From positions 2,790,001 to 2,854,000 of the forward strand of contig NZ_CP139972.1 in the NCBI RefSeq assembly GCF_034424315.1: a DNA stretch of 64,000 nt, given 5' to 3'. Shown here one piece after another: positions 7,944 to 16,109 of the stretch. Position numbers and translations under genes: made by a program. This DNA comes from Chitinophaga sancti (GTDB lineage Bacteria; Bacteroidota; Bacteroidia; Chitinophagales; Chitinophagaceae). Below the pieces are notes generated by a model, which was not told where the DNA came from, made no database searches, and saw nothing but the letters and a program-made list of their open reading frames with translations. Position 1 is the first letter of the stretch, and every line of letters begins with the position of its first letter.

Positions 7944-10703
7944 ATGAGAGCAAGCCTTGTTTTGTTACACTTATTAGTATGCCAGGCATTATCAGCAGGC
8001 GCCCAGGACTTCCCGGATCAGGTAGCTGTGAGGTACGCCAGCAGCGACCTTGCGAAGGGCGGATCGCGTAAACATACAGGTTATTACCTCGTAAAGTTCC
8101 GTGAATATCCCGGTGAATCACTGCATGATTATGGGGTGGTAAAATCATTCAGCCAGGTACATTTTATACTAAAGAAGGCAACCTTTGACAGCAGCTTAGC
8201 GCGACGCGTAGTGTATGTGTTGCAGGCGAATGATAACTGGAAGGCAAGTACGAATTTATTAAACCTGATTGCTATCCGGGATAGTGTTGAGTTGATTGTA
8301 AATGCGGGTGCTGCACCTGGGTATTGCCGTATAATACGGCGTACCGGATCGAATTATATTGTATCTGTATTGACTGCTGAGTGGCGTAATTTTATTGCAC
8401 AATCTATTATCTCCTTTGCCGATGTACAACGGAAAGCATTTCCTGAACAAAGAATAAATTCAGCAGACCTTTCTGCAAATGCGATCAATACTGTGCAACA
8501 GGCATATCCTGCGATAAGAGGCACTGATATTACCGTGTCATTGAAAGAAGACCTGTTTGATACAACAGATCTTGATCTGAAGGGAAGATTTATTTTGACT
8601 TCGCAGGCATCTGCGAATTTTTCTTCGCATGCTACTATTATGGCAACAATGATAGCGGGTGCAGGGAATAATGGAGAGAAGGGATTGGGGGCAGCACCGC
8701 AGGCTTTGTTATGTCCTGCAAATTATACATATAGTTTAATGCCGGAGGACAGTGCTTACATGAGGGATTATAAAGTATCTGTACAGAATCATTCTTATGG
8801 TACGGGAATAGAGAATTATTATGGTGCAGAGGCAGTGGCGTATGATGAAGAAGTGTATCATACGGATACCGTATTACATGTTTTTTCTTCGGGCAATGTA
8901 GGTACGAGTGCTGATACGGGTAGCGTCTATGCGAACCTGAAGGGTTTTGCAAACCTGACAGGCACTTTTAAACAGGCAAAGAATGTATTGGTAGTGGGTG
9001 CAAGCGATGATTCACTGCATGTACCGGGCATCAGTTCGAAAGGGCCTGCATATGATGGGCGTATCAAACCTGAATTAGTGGCATTCGGAATAGATGGATC
9101 ATCAGGATCAGCGGCGCTGACCAGTGGTGTATCTGCTTTGCTACAACAAGCTTACAAACAGGTGTATCATAGCATGCCTTCGGCAGCGCTGGTGAAAGCC
9201 ATTTTAATTAATAGTGCAAATGGAAATGGAATTAGTTATAGCAGGGGCTTTGGTAGTTTACATGCATTGCATGCAATGCAGACTTTGGAACAAAAACGCT
9301 TTTTACAGGGCAGGGATAATGGCATCTTTACGATCCAGGTACCTGCAGGTGTACAGCGACTAAAGGTTACACTTGCATGGAATGATCCGCCTGCTGAAGC
9401 AAATGTTTCCGGCGCATTGGTCAATGACCTTGATGTAACTGTTATTGCAGGTGGTCGTCAATATCTTCCCTGGGTATTATCATCAGCGCCTGTATTGGAC
9501 TCTTTATCTGCGGCCCCCCATCGTTCCCGGGATAGTCTGAATAATGTAGAACAGATTACGATTGATAATCCCCTTGCCGGCGAGGTGCAGATAATTGTAG
9601 CTGCACATCATTTAAAGGTACCAAATCAGGCTTTTTACCTCGCTTATGGCTATGAGTTCAAAAACTCCTTTGAGTGGCAAAATCCGGGGTCTGAAGAGGT
9701 AATGGTTGCTGGTAATCCTGTACCAGTTCCTTTACGATGGACTTCGAATGTGACGGCTAAAGGAGATCTGTTCTGCAGCTATGATAAGGGTACCAGCTGG
9801 CAGCGCATCGCCACTCAATTGAATACGGCTACGGGATTATTTTACTGGAGCATTCCTGATACTTTCTGCGCTGCACTATTGAAATATACAACTGCTGATA
9901 CATCTTTCATCAGTGATACCTTTTATCTTTCTCCCCGCCCCTCCTTACAGATCGGTTATAATTGCAGGGACAGCGCGATGATCTTCTGGAATTCATTATC
10001 GCAGGCAGGCGCTTATGAGCTATATCATATGGGAAATACCTATCTCCTCCCCTATACGCAAACTGCAGATACATTCCTGACGATTTCTTCTGCTACGAAT
10101 TCAGCCTATTATGCAGTAAGTCCGTTGCATACTGATGGATGGACGGGATTGAAAAGCTATGCTACCAATTACCAGTTACAGGGCACTGGCTGTTATTTTA
10201 AAAGTCTGCTGGCTACCGCAACAGATGATGGAAATGTATCTCTCCATCTATCCCTGGGCACCACTTATCACCTCGATCATTTGTATTGGGAAAGGCTTTC
10301 AGGAAATGGATATGTAACACTTGATTCAGGTACTGTTAATACAAATACAAACTATGCGTATGCAGATGAAAATGCAAAGGAAGGATTACTCTATTACAGG
10401 GTAAAACTGATCACCACAAATGGAACTGTGTTGTATTCAGATCCAGCCAGTGTATATATTTTACGAAAGCATGATTACATGCTTTTCCCGAATCCCGCAG
10501 CGGGTACTGTTACCCTATTGAGTAAGGCTGTTGATAATATGCAAATGCAGGTATTTGATATGAGCGGAAAGTTAGTTCTGACAAGAGTGATTGCTAACCT
10601 GCAGGAAAGCATTCCCATCAATGGGCTGGTGCCTGGTACTTACGTATGTGTATTGGTGAACAATGGGAATAAGGTCTTCTCTCAGCCATTAATAAAACTC
10701 TAA
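7944..10703 (+). CDS. Large secreted S8 (subtilisin-like) protease with T9SS sorting domain
   Basis: 919 residues from the ATG at 7944, with a Sec signal peptide (about 1-21, LLHLLVCQALSAGAQ). A long N-terminal domain precedes a subtilisin core: His about 229 in SSHATIMATMIAG, oxyanion Asn about 318 in FSSGNVG, and a nucleophile segment GSSGSAALTSG with Ser about 387, where the usual Pro after GTSxA is Ala. The Asp position reads SLKEDLFD and could be Glu202 or Asp203, so the Asp box is atypical. C-terminal to this are beta-rich repeats and an 80-residue type A sorting domain (LFPNPAAGTVT, VFDMSGKLV, LVPGTYVCV). It is probably T9SS-exported and nutrient-scavenging; activity is less certain than for the gene at 1-941. 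Confidence 0.85.
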   Translation: MRASLVLLHLLVCQALSAGAQDFPDQVAVRYASSDLAKGGSRKHTGYYLVKFREYPGESLHDYGVVKSFSQVHFILKKATFDSSLARRVVYVLQANDNWKASTNLLNLIAIRDSVELIVNAGAAPGYCRIIRRTGSNYIVSVLTAEWRNFIAQSIISFADVQRKAFPEQRINSADLSANAINTVQQAYPAIRGTDITVSLKEDLFDTTDLDLKGRFILTSQASANFSSHATIMATMIAGAGNNGEKGLGAAPQALLCPANYTYSLMPEDSAYMRDYKVSVQNHSYGTGIENYYGAEAVAYDEEVYHTDTVLHVFSSGNVGTSADTGSVYANLKGFANLTGTFKQAKNVLVVGASDDSLHVPGISSKGPAYDGRIKPELVAFGIDGSSGSAALTSGVSALLQQAYKQVYHSMPSAALVKAILINSANGNGISYSRGFGSLHALHAMQTLEQKRFLQGRDNGIFTIQVPAGVQRLKVTLAWNDPPAEANVSGALVNDLDVTVIAGGRQYLPWVLSSAPVLDSLSAAPHRSRDSLNNVEQITIDNPLAGEVQIIVAAHHLKVPNQAFYLAYGYEFKNSFEWQNPGSEEVMVAGNPVPVPLRWTSNVTAKGDLFCSYDKGTSWQRIATQLNTATGLFYWSIPDTFCAALLKYTTADTSFISDTFYLSPRPSLQIGYNCRDSAMIFWNSLSQAGAYELYHMGNTYLLPYTQTADTFLTISSATNSAYYAVSPLHTDGWTGLKSYATNYQLQGTGCYFKSLLATATDDGNVSLHLSLGTTYHLDHLYWERLSGNGYVTLDSGTVNTNTNYAYADENAKEGLLYYRVKLITTNGTVLYSDPASVYILRKHDYMLFPNPAAGTVTLLSKAVDNMQMQVFDMSGKLVLTRVIANLQESIPINGLVPGTYVCVLVNNGNKVFSQPLIKL

Positions 10704-10736
10704 AAAAAAGACCCGGAGTTTAGCTCCAGGTCTTTT
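10704..10736 (+). terminator. Terminator after the S8 protease gene
   Basis: Immediately after the stop codon: AAAAGACC and GGAG arms pair with CTCC and GGTCTTTT, flanked by an A run and a T-rich run. It lies between convergent genes and may work both ways. Confidence 0.8.
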
Positions 10737-10759
10737 CTATATAGTACTAATACTTTCTA

Positions 10760-12166
10760 TTACAGGTGGATTGCCTCACCGTAAGCCACCTCGATCGCAT
10801 CTTTTACAGATTCGCTCATGGTTGGGTGTGGGTGGATAGAATCCAGTACTTCCTGGTAAGTAGTCTCCAGCTTACGTGCAGTTACTGTCTGCGCAATGAT
10901 TTCGGTTACGTTTGCACCGATCATATGCGTACCCAGCCATTCGCCGTACTTAGCATCGAAGATTACCTTGATAAATCCTTCGTTTGCGCCAGCAGCAGTT
11001 GCTTTACCGGATGCAGAGAATGGGAATTTACCAACTTTCACTTCGTAACCAGCTTCTTTCGCTGCTTTCTCAGTGTAACCTACAGAAGCGATTTCTGGTG
11101 CGCAATAAGTACAACCAGGAATGTTCATATAATCAATAGGCTCAGGTTTGTGAGCATATTTCTTTTCATTGTAACCGATCGCCTCGATACAAACGATACC
11201 TTCCTTAGAAGCTACGTGTGCCAGTGCCTGACCAGGAACCATGTCACCGATCGCGAATACGCCCGGAACATTTGTCTGATAGTATTTATCTACCAGTACA
11301 CGCCCCTTGTCGGTTTTGATGCCCAGTGCTTCCAGACCCAGGTTCTCGATGTTTGCCTGAATACCAACAGCACTCAGTACTACATCTGCTTCCAGGCTGA
11401 TTTCACCAGTTGCAGTTTTCACTTTCGCTTTCACGCCATCACCGTTTGCTTCTACAGCTTCAACAGATGCATTGGTCATGATTTCGATACCTTTCTTCTT
11501 ATAGATTTTCTCCAGTTCTTTAGAGATATCTTCGTCTTCAACCGGAACGATGCGCGGCATGAATTCAACGATGGTCACCTTAGTACCCAGGGTAGCGTAG
11601 AAATAAGCAAACTCAACGCCAATAGCGCCGGAACCTACTACGATCATGGATTTAGGCTGTTTAGGCAGCACCATTGCCTCACGGTATCCGATTACCTTCT
11701 TACCATCAATTTTCAGGTTAGGCAGTTCGCGGGCACGAGCACCAGTTGCCAGTACGATGTACTTAGCGTCGTGTACTACAGCTTTACCGTCCTTATCTGT
11801 AACTTCTACCTGACCTTTAGCTTTCAGCTTACCGGTACCCAGCAGAACATCAATTTTGTTTTTCTTCATCAGGAACTGCACTCCCTTGCTCATCTTGTCT
11901 GCAACACCACGGCTGCGCTTGATAACTGCATCAAAATCAGCGCTGCTTTCTCCTGCGTTGATTCCATAGGCCTTGGCATGCTGTATGTATTCCAATACCT
12001 GTGCAGACTTTAACAATGCTTTAGTAGGGATACAACCCCAGTTCAAGCAAATACCGCCCAGGTTCTCCCTTTCAACGATTGCCGTCTTAAATCCCAGCTG
12101 AGAAGCACGGATAGCAGCCACATATCCGCCGGGGCCACTACCAATTACGATTACGTCGTATGCCAT
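10760..12166 (-). CDS. lpdA: Dihydrolipoyl dehydrogenase (E3)
   Basis: 468 residues, normal length. This flavoprotein disulfide reductase reoxidises lipoamide in the 2-oxoacid dehydrogenase and glycine cleavage complexes. It shows the FAD dinucleotide fold GSGPGGYVAA at the N-terminus, the redox pair in GGICLNWGCIPTKALL (CxxxxC), the NAD-binding GSGAIGVEFAYFY, the second FAD motif FAIGD and the C-terminal active-site HPHPTMSES. No other pyruvate or oxoglutarate dehydrogenase gene is adjacent, so it probably serves several complexes. A TACCTTTG promoter element lies upstream. Confidence 0.97.
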   Translation of the reverse strand: MAYDVIVIGSGPGGYVAAIRASQLGFKTAIVERENLGGICLNWGCIPTKALLKSAQVLEYIQHAKAYGINAGESSADFDAVIKRSRGVADKMSKGVQFLMKKNKIDVLLGTGKLKAKGQVEVTDKDGKAVVHDAKYIVLATGARARELPNLKIDGKKVIGYREAMVLPKQPKSMIVVGSGAIGVEFAYFYATLGTKVTIVEFMPRIVPVEDEDISKELEKIYKKKGIEIMTNASVEAVEANGDGVKAKVKTATGEISLEADVVLSAVGIQANIENLGLEALGIKTDKGRVLVDKYYQTNVPGVFAIGDMVPGQALAHVASKEGIVCIEAIGYNEKKYAHKPEPIDYMNIPGCTYCAPEIASVGYTEKAAKEAGYEVKVGKFPFSASGKATAAGANEGFIKVIFDAKYGEWLGTHMIGANVTEIIAQTVTARKLETTYQEVLDSIHPHPTMSESVKDAIEVAYGEAIHL

Positions 12167-12192
12167 AATGCTTAATTTTAATTAAAACTTGC

Positions 12193-12200
12193 CAAAGGTA
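12193..12200 (-). promoter_or_regulatory. Putative -7 promoter element for lpdA
   Basis: On the - strand this reads TACCTTTG, a match to TAnnTTTG, 27-34 bases before the lpdA start codon. Confidence 0.5.
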
Positions 12201-12248
12201 GTAAAAAAAAGCGCAATTGCTAGTATGCGTGAAAACGGGAGGGTATTG

Positions 12249-12334
12249 GGGCTGGCTAAAAGTAAAATGAAGGCGCTGAGAATTGCGTAAAAGCCATTCC
12301 GTCTCCATCACCCACCCGAGTTTTAGTCAGGCCC
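12249..12334. repeat. Short dispersed palindromic repeat, copy 1
   Basis: An intergenic element bounded by a 14-base imperfect inverted repeat (12248-12261 with 12321-12334, two mismatches). Its 22-base core at 12271-12292 is identical to 42653-42674 in the second copy. An inner pair of arms is ATGAAGGC-like and GTCTCCAT. It lies between lpdA and the terminator of the lolA-like gene. Confidence 0.8.
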
Positions 12335-12344
12335 GTATAATAAC

Positions 12345-12377
12345 AAAAAGCCCGGCCAAAAATGGCCAGGCTTTTCT
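12345..12377 (-). terminator. Terminator downstream of the lolA-like gene
   Basis: AAAAGCC and GGCC arms pair with GGCC and GGCTTTT. On the - strand it ends in a T run. It follows the stop codon at 12426. Confidence 0.8.
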
Positions 12378-12425
12378 TCTCTTCTTAATCGAAGATCCAT
12401 CAATATCTTTTCAGGATCCGCTAAC

Positions 12426-13097
12426 CTATCGCAGGTCCACTACTTCTACCCCTGGATACTTCTTAGGATCGAAACTGAATGTCGCATCCGTCAGGTTAGT
12501 ATTAGGCGTGAAATTGGTGATCTCGTATGTATAACGGTTACCGTTCTTTTCAAACATTTTCATCTTTGAAATGCTCTGGTTTTTCTTGTCAATTGACACG
12601 ATTACCTTGAAAACATTCTTAGACTTGTCTGTAGGTGTCATCTCAATATTCTGATACACCTTACCTTTTTCTGTAGTTTCTGCATCCAGGCGGTACAGGT
12701 AATCCTTGTCATAGAAGTTAGTGAACAACTTAGCAGGTGTGAGCTGTGTGCTGCTCTGATCTACATTATTGATTGTCACCTCATTAGCATCTTTCTGGTA
12801 GGTCCAGCTAGTCTTGTTATCGCTAATGATTTCCTGACCCTCCAGGTTTACTTTATACTTGCTGCCTTTTACATATACAGTTCCTTTCTTGGAATCTGCC
12901 ACGCTGTTCTTGCCGCCTTCTACTTTCAGTACGAAGTTAGCTACAACAGTCTTGAAGGTTGAAAACTTCTTGCTCACATTATCCAGGATCACCTTTGCTT
13001 TCGGGTCATTTGCACCCAGGCTACCTGTCTTTGTCTGAGCCATGCCGCTCATTGCTACACTCCCTGCCAACATGCTCATGAATAAAATTTTCCTCAT
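12426..13097 (-). CDS. LolA-like outer-membrane lipoprotein carrier protein
   Basis: 223 residues with a cleavable signal peptide (MRKILFMSMLAGSVAMSGMAQ). The body fits LolA: a periplasmic half-barrel that takes lipoproteins from LolCDE to the outer membrane. Markers are the early segment in which the protein 'fills' the barrel (FSTFKTVVANFVLKVEG), the GTVYVKGSKYKV strand and the late IVSIDKKNQSISKMKMFEKNGNRYTY and FDPKKYPGVEVVDLR strands. It follows ftsK on the same strand with a 148-base gap. The ftsK-lolA order is frequent in Bacteroidota and in other Gram-negatives. A small hairpin (13143-13158) and a -7 element precede it. Confidence 0.85.
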   Translation of the reverse strand: MRKILFMSMLAGSVAMSGMAQTKTGSLGANDPKAKVILDNVSKKFSTFKTVVANFVLKVEGGKNSVADSKKGTVYVKGSKYKVNLEGQEIISDNKTSWTYQKDANEVTINNVDQSSTQLTPAKLFTNFYDKDYLYRLDAETTEKGKVYQNIEMTPTDKSKNVFKVIVSIDKKNQSISKMKMFEKNGNRYTYEITNFTPNTNLTDATFSFDPKKYPGVEVVDLR

Positions 13098-13184
13098 TAC
13101 GGTAAGTTTTTTTATTGTTGTAGTAGTAAAAACAAATGTTATGCCGGGTCATGCCCGGATTGTTAAGATTGTGCCAAAAAGGCG

Positions 13185-13192
13185 CAAATTTA
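13185..13192 (-). promoter_or_regulatory. Putative -7 promoter element for the lolA-like gene
   Basis: On the - strand this reads TAAATTTG (TAnnTTTG). It lies about 90 bases before the start codon. A CCGGG/CCCGG hairpin at 13143-13158 would fall in the leader. Confidence 0.4.
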
Positions 13193-13245
13193 GTGCTTCA
13201 GGTCGGTCTTAAATGGTATTATCGATATTTAACGGAAATAATCCT

Positions 13246-15855
13246 TTAAAATCCACCTCCCAGATCATTCAAGATCATTTCCAGGTCTGTTTCTGTTTTC
13301 ACATTTACCTCTCTCGCCTTACTTCCCAAATTCGGGCCTACGATGCCTGCGGCTTCCAGCTGGTCCATCAGCCTGCCCGCCCTGTTATAGCCCAGTTTCA
13401 TCCTGCGCTGTAACAAAGATGTAGATCCCTGTTGGTTTTGCACAATCACCCTGGCAGCCTCTTCGAACAGGGGATCCCTGTCCTGCAGGTTCACGTCCCT
13501 GCCTTCCATATCCTTCTCGTCTACATATTCCGGCAACAGGTATGCCTCCGGATAAGACCGCTGGCTACCGATGAACTCTGCGACTCTCTCTACCTCCGGT
13601 GTATCTACAAATGCACATTGCAGACGTACCAGTTCACCGCCCAGAGACACCAGCATATCCCCCTGGCCAATCAACTGCTCTGCACCACCAATATCCAGGA
13701 TGGTACGGGAGTCAATTTTGGAAGACACCTTAAACGCTATACGTGCCGGGAAGTTCGCCTTGATGGTACCTGTGATAATGTTTACTGACGGACGCTGTGT
13801 GGCAATGATCAGGTGAATACCAACCGCACGGGCCAGCTGGGCCAAACGTGCTATCGGCATTTCCACCTCCTTACCGGCTGTCATGATCAGATCTGCAAAC
13901 TCATCGATCACCAGTACCACAAACGGCAGGTAGCGATGCCCCCTTTGCGGATTTAGCCTGCGCTGTACAAATTTATTGTTATACTCACGGATGTTACGTG
14001 TACCTGCTTCTTTTAGCAGGTCATAGCGCAGATCCATTTCTATACACAAGGCATTCAGGGTATGAATTACCTTTTTGGTATCAGTAATAATTGCATCTTC
14101 TTCGCCCGGTAACTTGGCAAGGAAATGTTTCTCTATCAGTTTATACAGGGAGAGTTCTACTTTCTTGGGGTCTACCAGGATGAACTTCAGCTGGGAAGGA
14201 TGCTTCTTATACAGGAGAGAAACCAGCAAGGTATTGATACCTACAGATTTACCCTGACCGGTAGCACCCGCCATGAGCAGGTGAGGCATTTTGGCCAGAT
14301 CTGCTATGAAGTTCTCGTTGTCAATCTTTTTACCAATAGCAATTGGCAGGTCCATGTTACTTTGCTGGAACTTCTCAGATGCCAGCAGGTTACGGAGGGA
14401 TACCATGCTCTTTTTCACATTCGGCACTTCAATACCAATGGTACCCTTACCCGGGATCGGCGCTATGATACGAATACCTAACGCTGACAAACTCAGGGCA
14501 ATATCATCTTCCAGGTTCTTGATACGGGAAATACGTACACCGGCAGCCGGAACTATTTCGTACAAGGTTACGGTCGGGCCTACGGTCGCACTGATTTTCT
14601 GGATAGAAATATCGTAGTTTTTGAGAGTGCTGATGATCTGGTCTTTGTTTCGATCCAGTTCTGTAGCATCCTGCACCACTTTTTCCGTATTGTGGTTGTC
14701 AAGTAGTTCGAGTGGAGGATGTTTATAATCCCGCAGATCCAGGGAAGGATCGTAGGGATCCAGCTGTACGGCTTCGCCTACTGTTCCGGTAGTTTCTGCC
14801 AGCTCTTCCTCCGGTTCATCTTTACTTGGTTTAATTTCCCAGGCTACGTCAGTTGCTGCGTTATTCTTTTTATTGTTGCGGGCATTGGTTTGCTCCACCG
14901 TTTCTTCAATGTATAACAGTGGACCTGCATCCTCTTCTTCCTCCTCTTCTATTTCTTCGTCTACTGCCGGAGGAGCTACCACGACCGGTTTAACGACTGC
15001 TCTTACCGGCAATTCTTTCTCCACCAGCTGCATGTCTTCCAGCTCCTCTTCTTCCAGGGTAGGTGTCACTACAATCGCCCCATTATCCTTCAGACCATTC
15101 TTACGCTTAGGTTCTTTTTTCAAGGGCATTTCAGGCACCTCCACATCTTCATCCACTGCTACCGGCATTCCGGCCAGCTGTGGCTTAGGTGGTTTTGGTT
15201 TGCGCAGCACCCATTTGAAATCCAGGTTGTATTTCCAGATACTCCATGCCAGCCCTGCTACCAGCAGCAGTAATGCAGCTCCCGCAGTGCCAAGGAAACC
15301 GGAGATCCATTTACTTACACCATCACCCATTGCGCCACCCCATGCAAAATCTGCAGCAGCAAGGTTGGCTACAAATGCAGCAGTAGTGCTGAGGAACAGT
15401 AAACCAAAAAGTACGTATTTAACATTGCGCCATAATTTGAATACGCGGCGGCCAACGATGAAATTGACACCGAGAATAAAAAACAGGAAGCAAAAAAGAT
15501 ATGAGGCTATACCAAATCCTTTGTAAAAAAACCAGTGGGAAACAAAAGCACCTAAACGACCCAGGAGATTCTCCACCTTCACAGCATCATTGTCCATAAG
15601 GAGGATGTTGGCACTGTAACGGAATACCTTGTCCTGGTCATCCTGCCAGGTAAAGAGATAAGAAGTGAATGCAATAAAACAGTAGAGAGACAATAAAAGG
15701 GATATCACCCCCAATACTTTGTGGGTGCGTTCATCTTTTACCAGTTCCTTTACTTTTACCTCTGCTTCTTTTTCCTGCTTCAATACGTTGGGGTCATTAG
15801 CACGAGGAGGTTTCTTGCTGTCTGGTTTTTCAGTTTTCAGTTTGTTCTTAGACAT
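13246..15855 (-). CDS. ftsK: DNA translocase FtsK/SpoIIIE family
   Basis: 869 residues. The N-terminal membrane part has about four segments within residues 40-215. It is followed by an acidic, proline-containing linker (about 225-390, with a run of Glu/Asp near 305-315) and the RecA-like motor with Walker A GATGQGKSVGINTLL and Walker B VLVIDEFADL. The C-terminal winged-helix gamma domain begins near LLQRRMKLGYNRAGRLMDQL. FtsK pumps chromosomal DNA at the septum and helps XerCD resolve dimers. Length and architecture are normal for Bacteroidota. A TAATTTTG promoter element lies just upstream. Confidence 0.96.
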   Translation of the reverse strand: MSKNKLKTEKPDSKKPPRANDPNVLKQEKEAEVKVKELVKDERTHKVLGVISLLLSLYCFIAFTSYLFTWQDDQDKVFRYSANILLMDNDAVKVENLLGRLGAFVSHWFFYKGFGIASYLFCFLFFILGVNFIVGRRVFKLWRNVKYVLFGLLFLSTTAAFVANLAAADFAWGGAMGDGVSKWISGFLGTAGAALLLLVAGLAWSIWKYNLDFKWVLRKPKPPKPQLAGMPVAVDEDVEVPEMPLKKEPKRKNGLKDNGAIVVTPTLEEEELEDMQLVEKELPVRAVVKPVVVAPPAVDEEIEEEEEEDAGPLLYIEETVEQTNARNNKKNNAATDVAWEIKPSKDEPEEELAETTGTVGEAVQLDPYDPSLDLRDYKHPPLELLDNHNTEKVVQDATELDRNKDQIISTLKNYDISIQKISATVGPTVTLYEIVPAAGVRISRIKNLEDDIALSLSALGIRIIAPIPGKGTIGIEVPNVKKSMVSLRNLLASEKFQQSNMDLPIAIGKKIDNENFIADLAKMPHLLMAGATGQGKSVGINTLLVSLLYKKHPSQLKFILVDPKKVELSLYKLIEKHFLAKLPGEEDAIITDTKKVIHTLNALCIEMDLRYDLLKEAGTRNIREYNNKFVQRRLNPQRGHRYLPFVVLVIDEFADLIMTAGKEVEMPIARLAQLARAVGIHLIIATQRPSVNIITGTIKANFPARIAFKVSSKIDSRTILDIGGAEQLIGQGDMLVSLGGELVRLQCAFVDTPEVERVAEFIGSQRSYPEAYLLPEYVDEKDMEGRDVNLQDRDPLFEEAARVIVQNQQGSTSLLQRRMKLGYNRAGRLMDQLEAAGIVGPNLGSKAREVNVKTETDLEMILNDLGGGF

Positions 15856-15869
15856 ATTGTATTGCGCTC

Positions 15870-15877
15870 CAAAATTA
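15870..15877 (-). promoter_or_regulatory. Putative -7 promoter element for ftsK
   Basis: On the - strand this reads TAATTTTG (TAnnTTTG), 15 bases before the ATG at 15855. Confidence 0.45.
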
Positions 15878-15918
15878 AGGCCACAGGTTGATATATTAAG
15901 AATTAATTTTCATATATA

Positions 15919-15972
15919 CCTGAAAATAGCCATGCTATTGACCTTCAGCAACATTGAATTTTTATTTTCAGG
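15919..15972. repeat. 10-bp inverted repeat between ftsK and the hydrolase gene
   Basis: CCTGAAAATA at 15919-15928 is the exact reverse complement of 15963-15972, with a 34-base spacer, upstream of the ftsK promoter element. It is a possible operator or hairpin; no known motif is recognised. Confidence 0.4.
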
Positions 15973-16053
15973 GCTTTGTTGCTATGGCAATAATAATTTG
16001 CAATGACTGTTTGCCATGTGGCCGTATGAATTTATCATGACAATTTCCAATGC

Positions 16054-16089
16054 AAAAAAAATGGTTTTGCCGATAAGCAAAACCATTTC
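16054..16089 (-). terminator. Terminator downstream of the alpha/beta hydrolase gene
   Basis: AATGGTTTTGC pairs with GCAAAACCATT around a 6-base loop. On the - strand it ends in a long T run. Confidence 0.85.
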
Positions 16090-16109
16090 AGTCAACTTTA
16101 TTTAATCAT

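Noticed and set aside
10766..12013. A 415-codon open frame on the + strand opposite lpdA
   Set aside because: It is the mirror of a well-supported lpdA gene, has low-complexity Cys/Phe/Ser-rich content and no known motif.
14873..15526. A 217-codon Ser/Thr-rich frame opposite the ftsK linker
   Set aside because: It arises from the Glu/Pro-rich ftsK linker read on the other strand; no start signal or domain.
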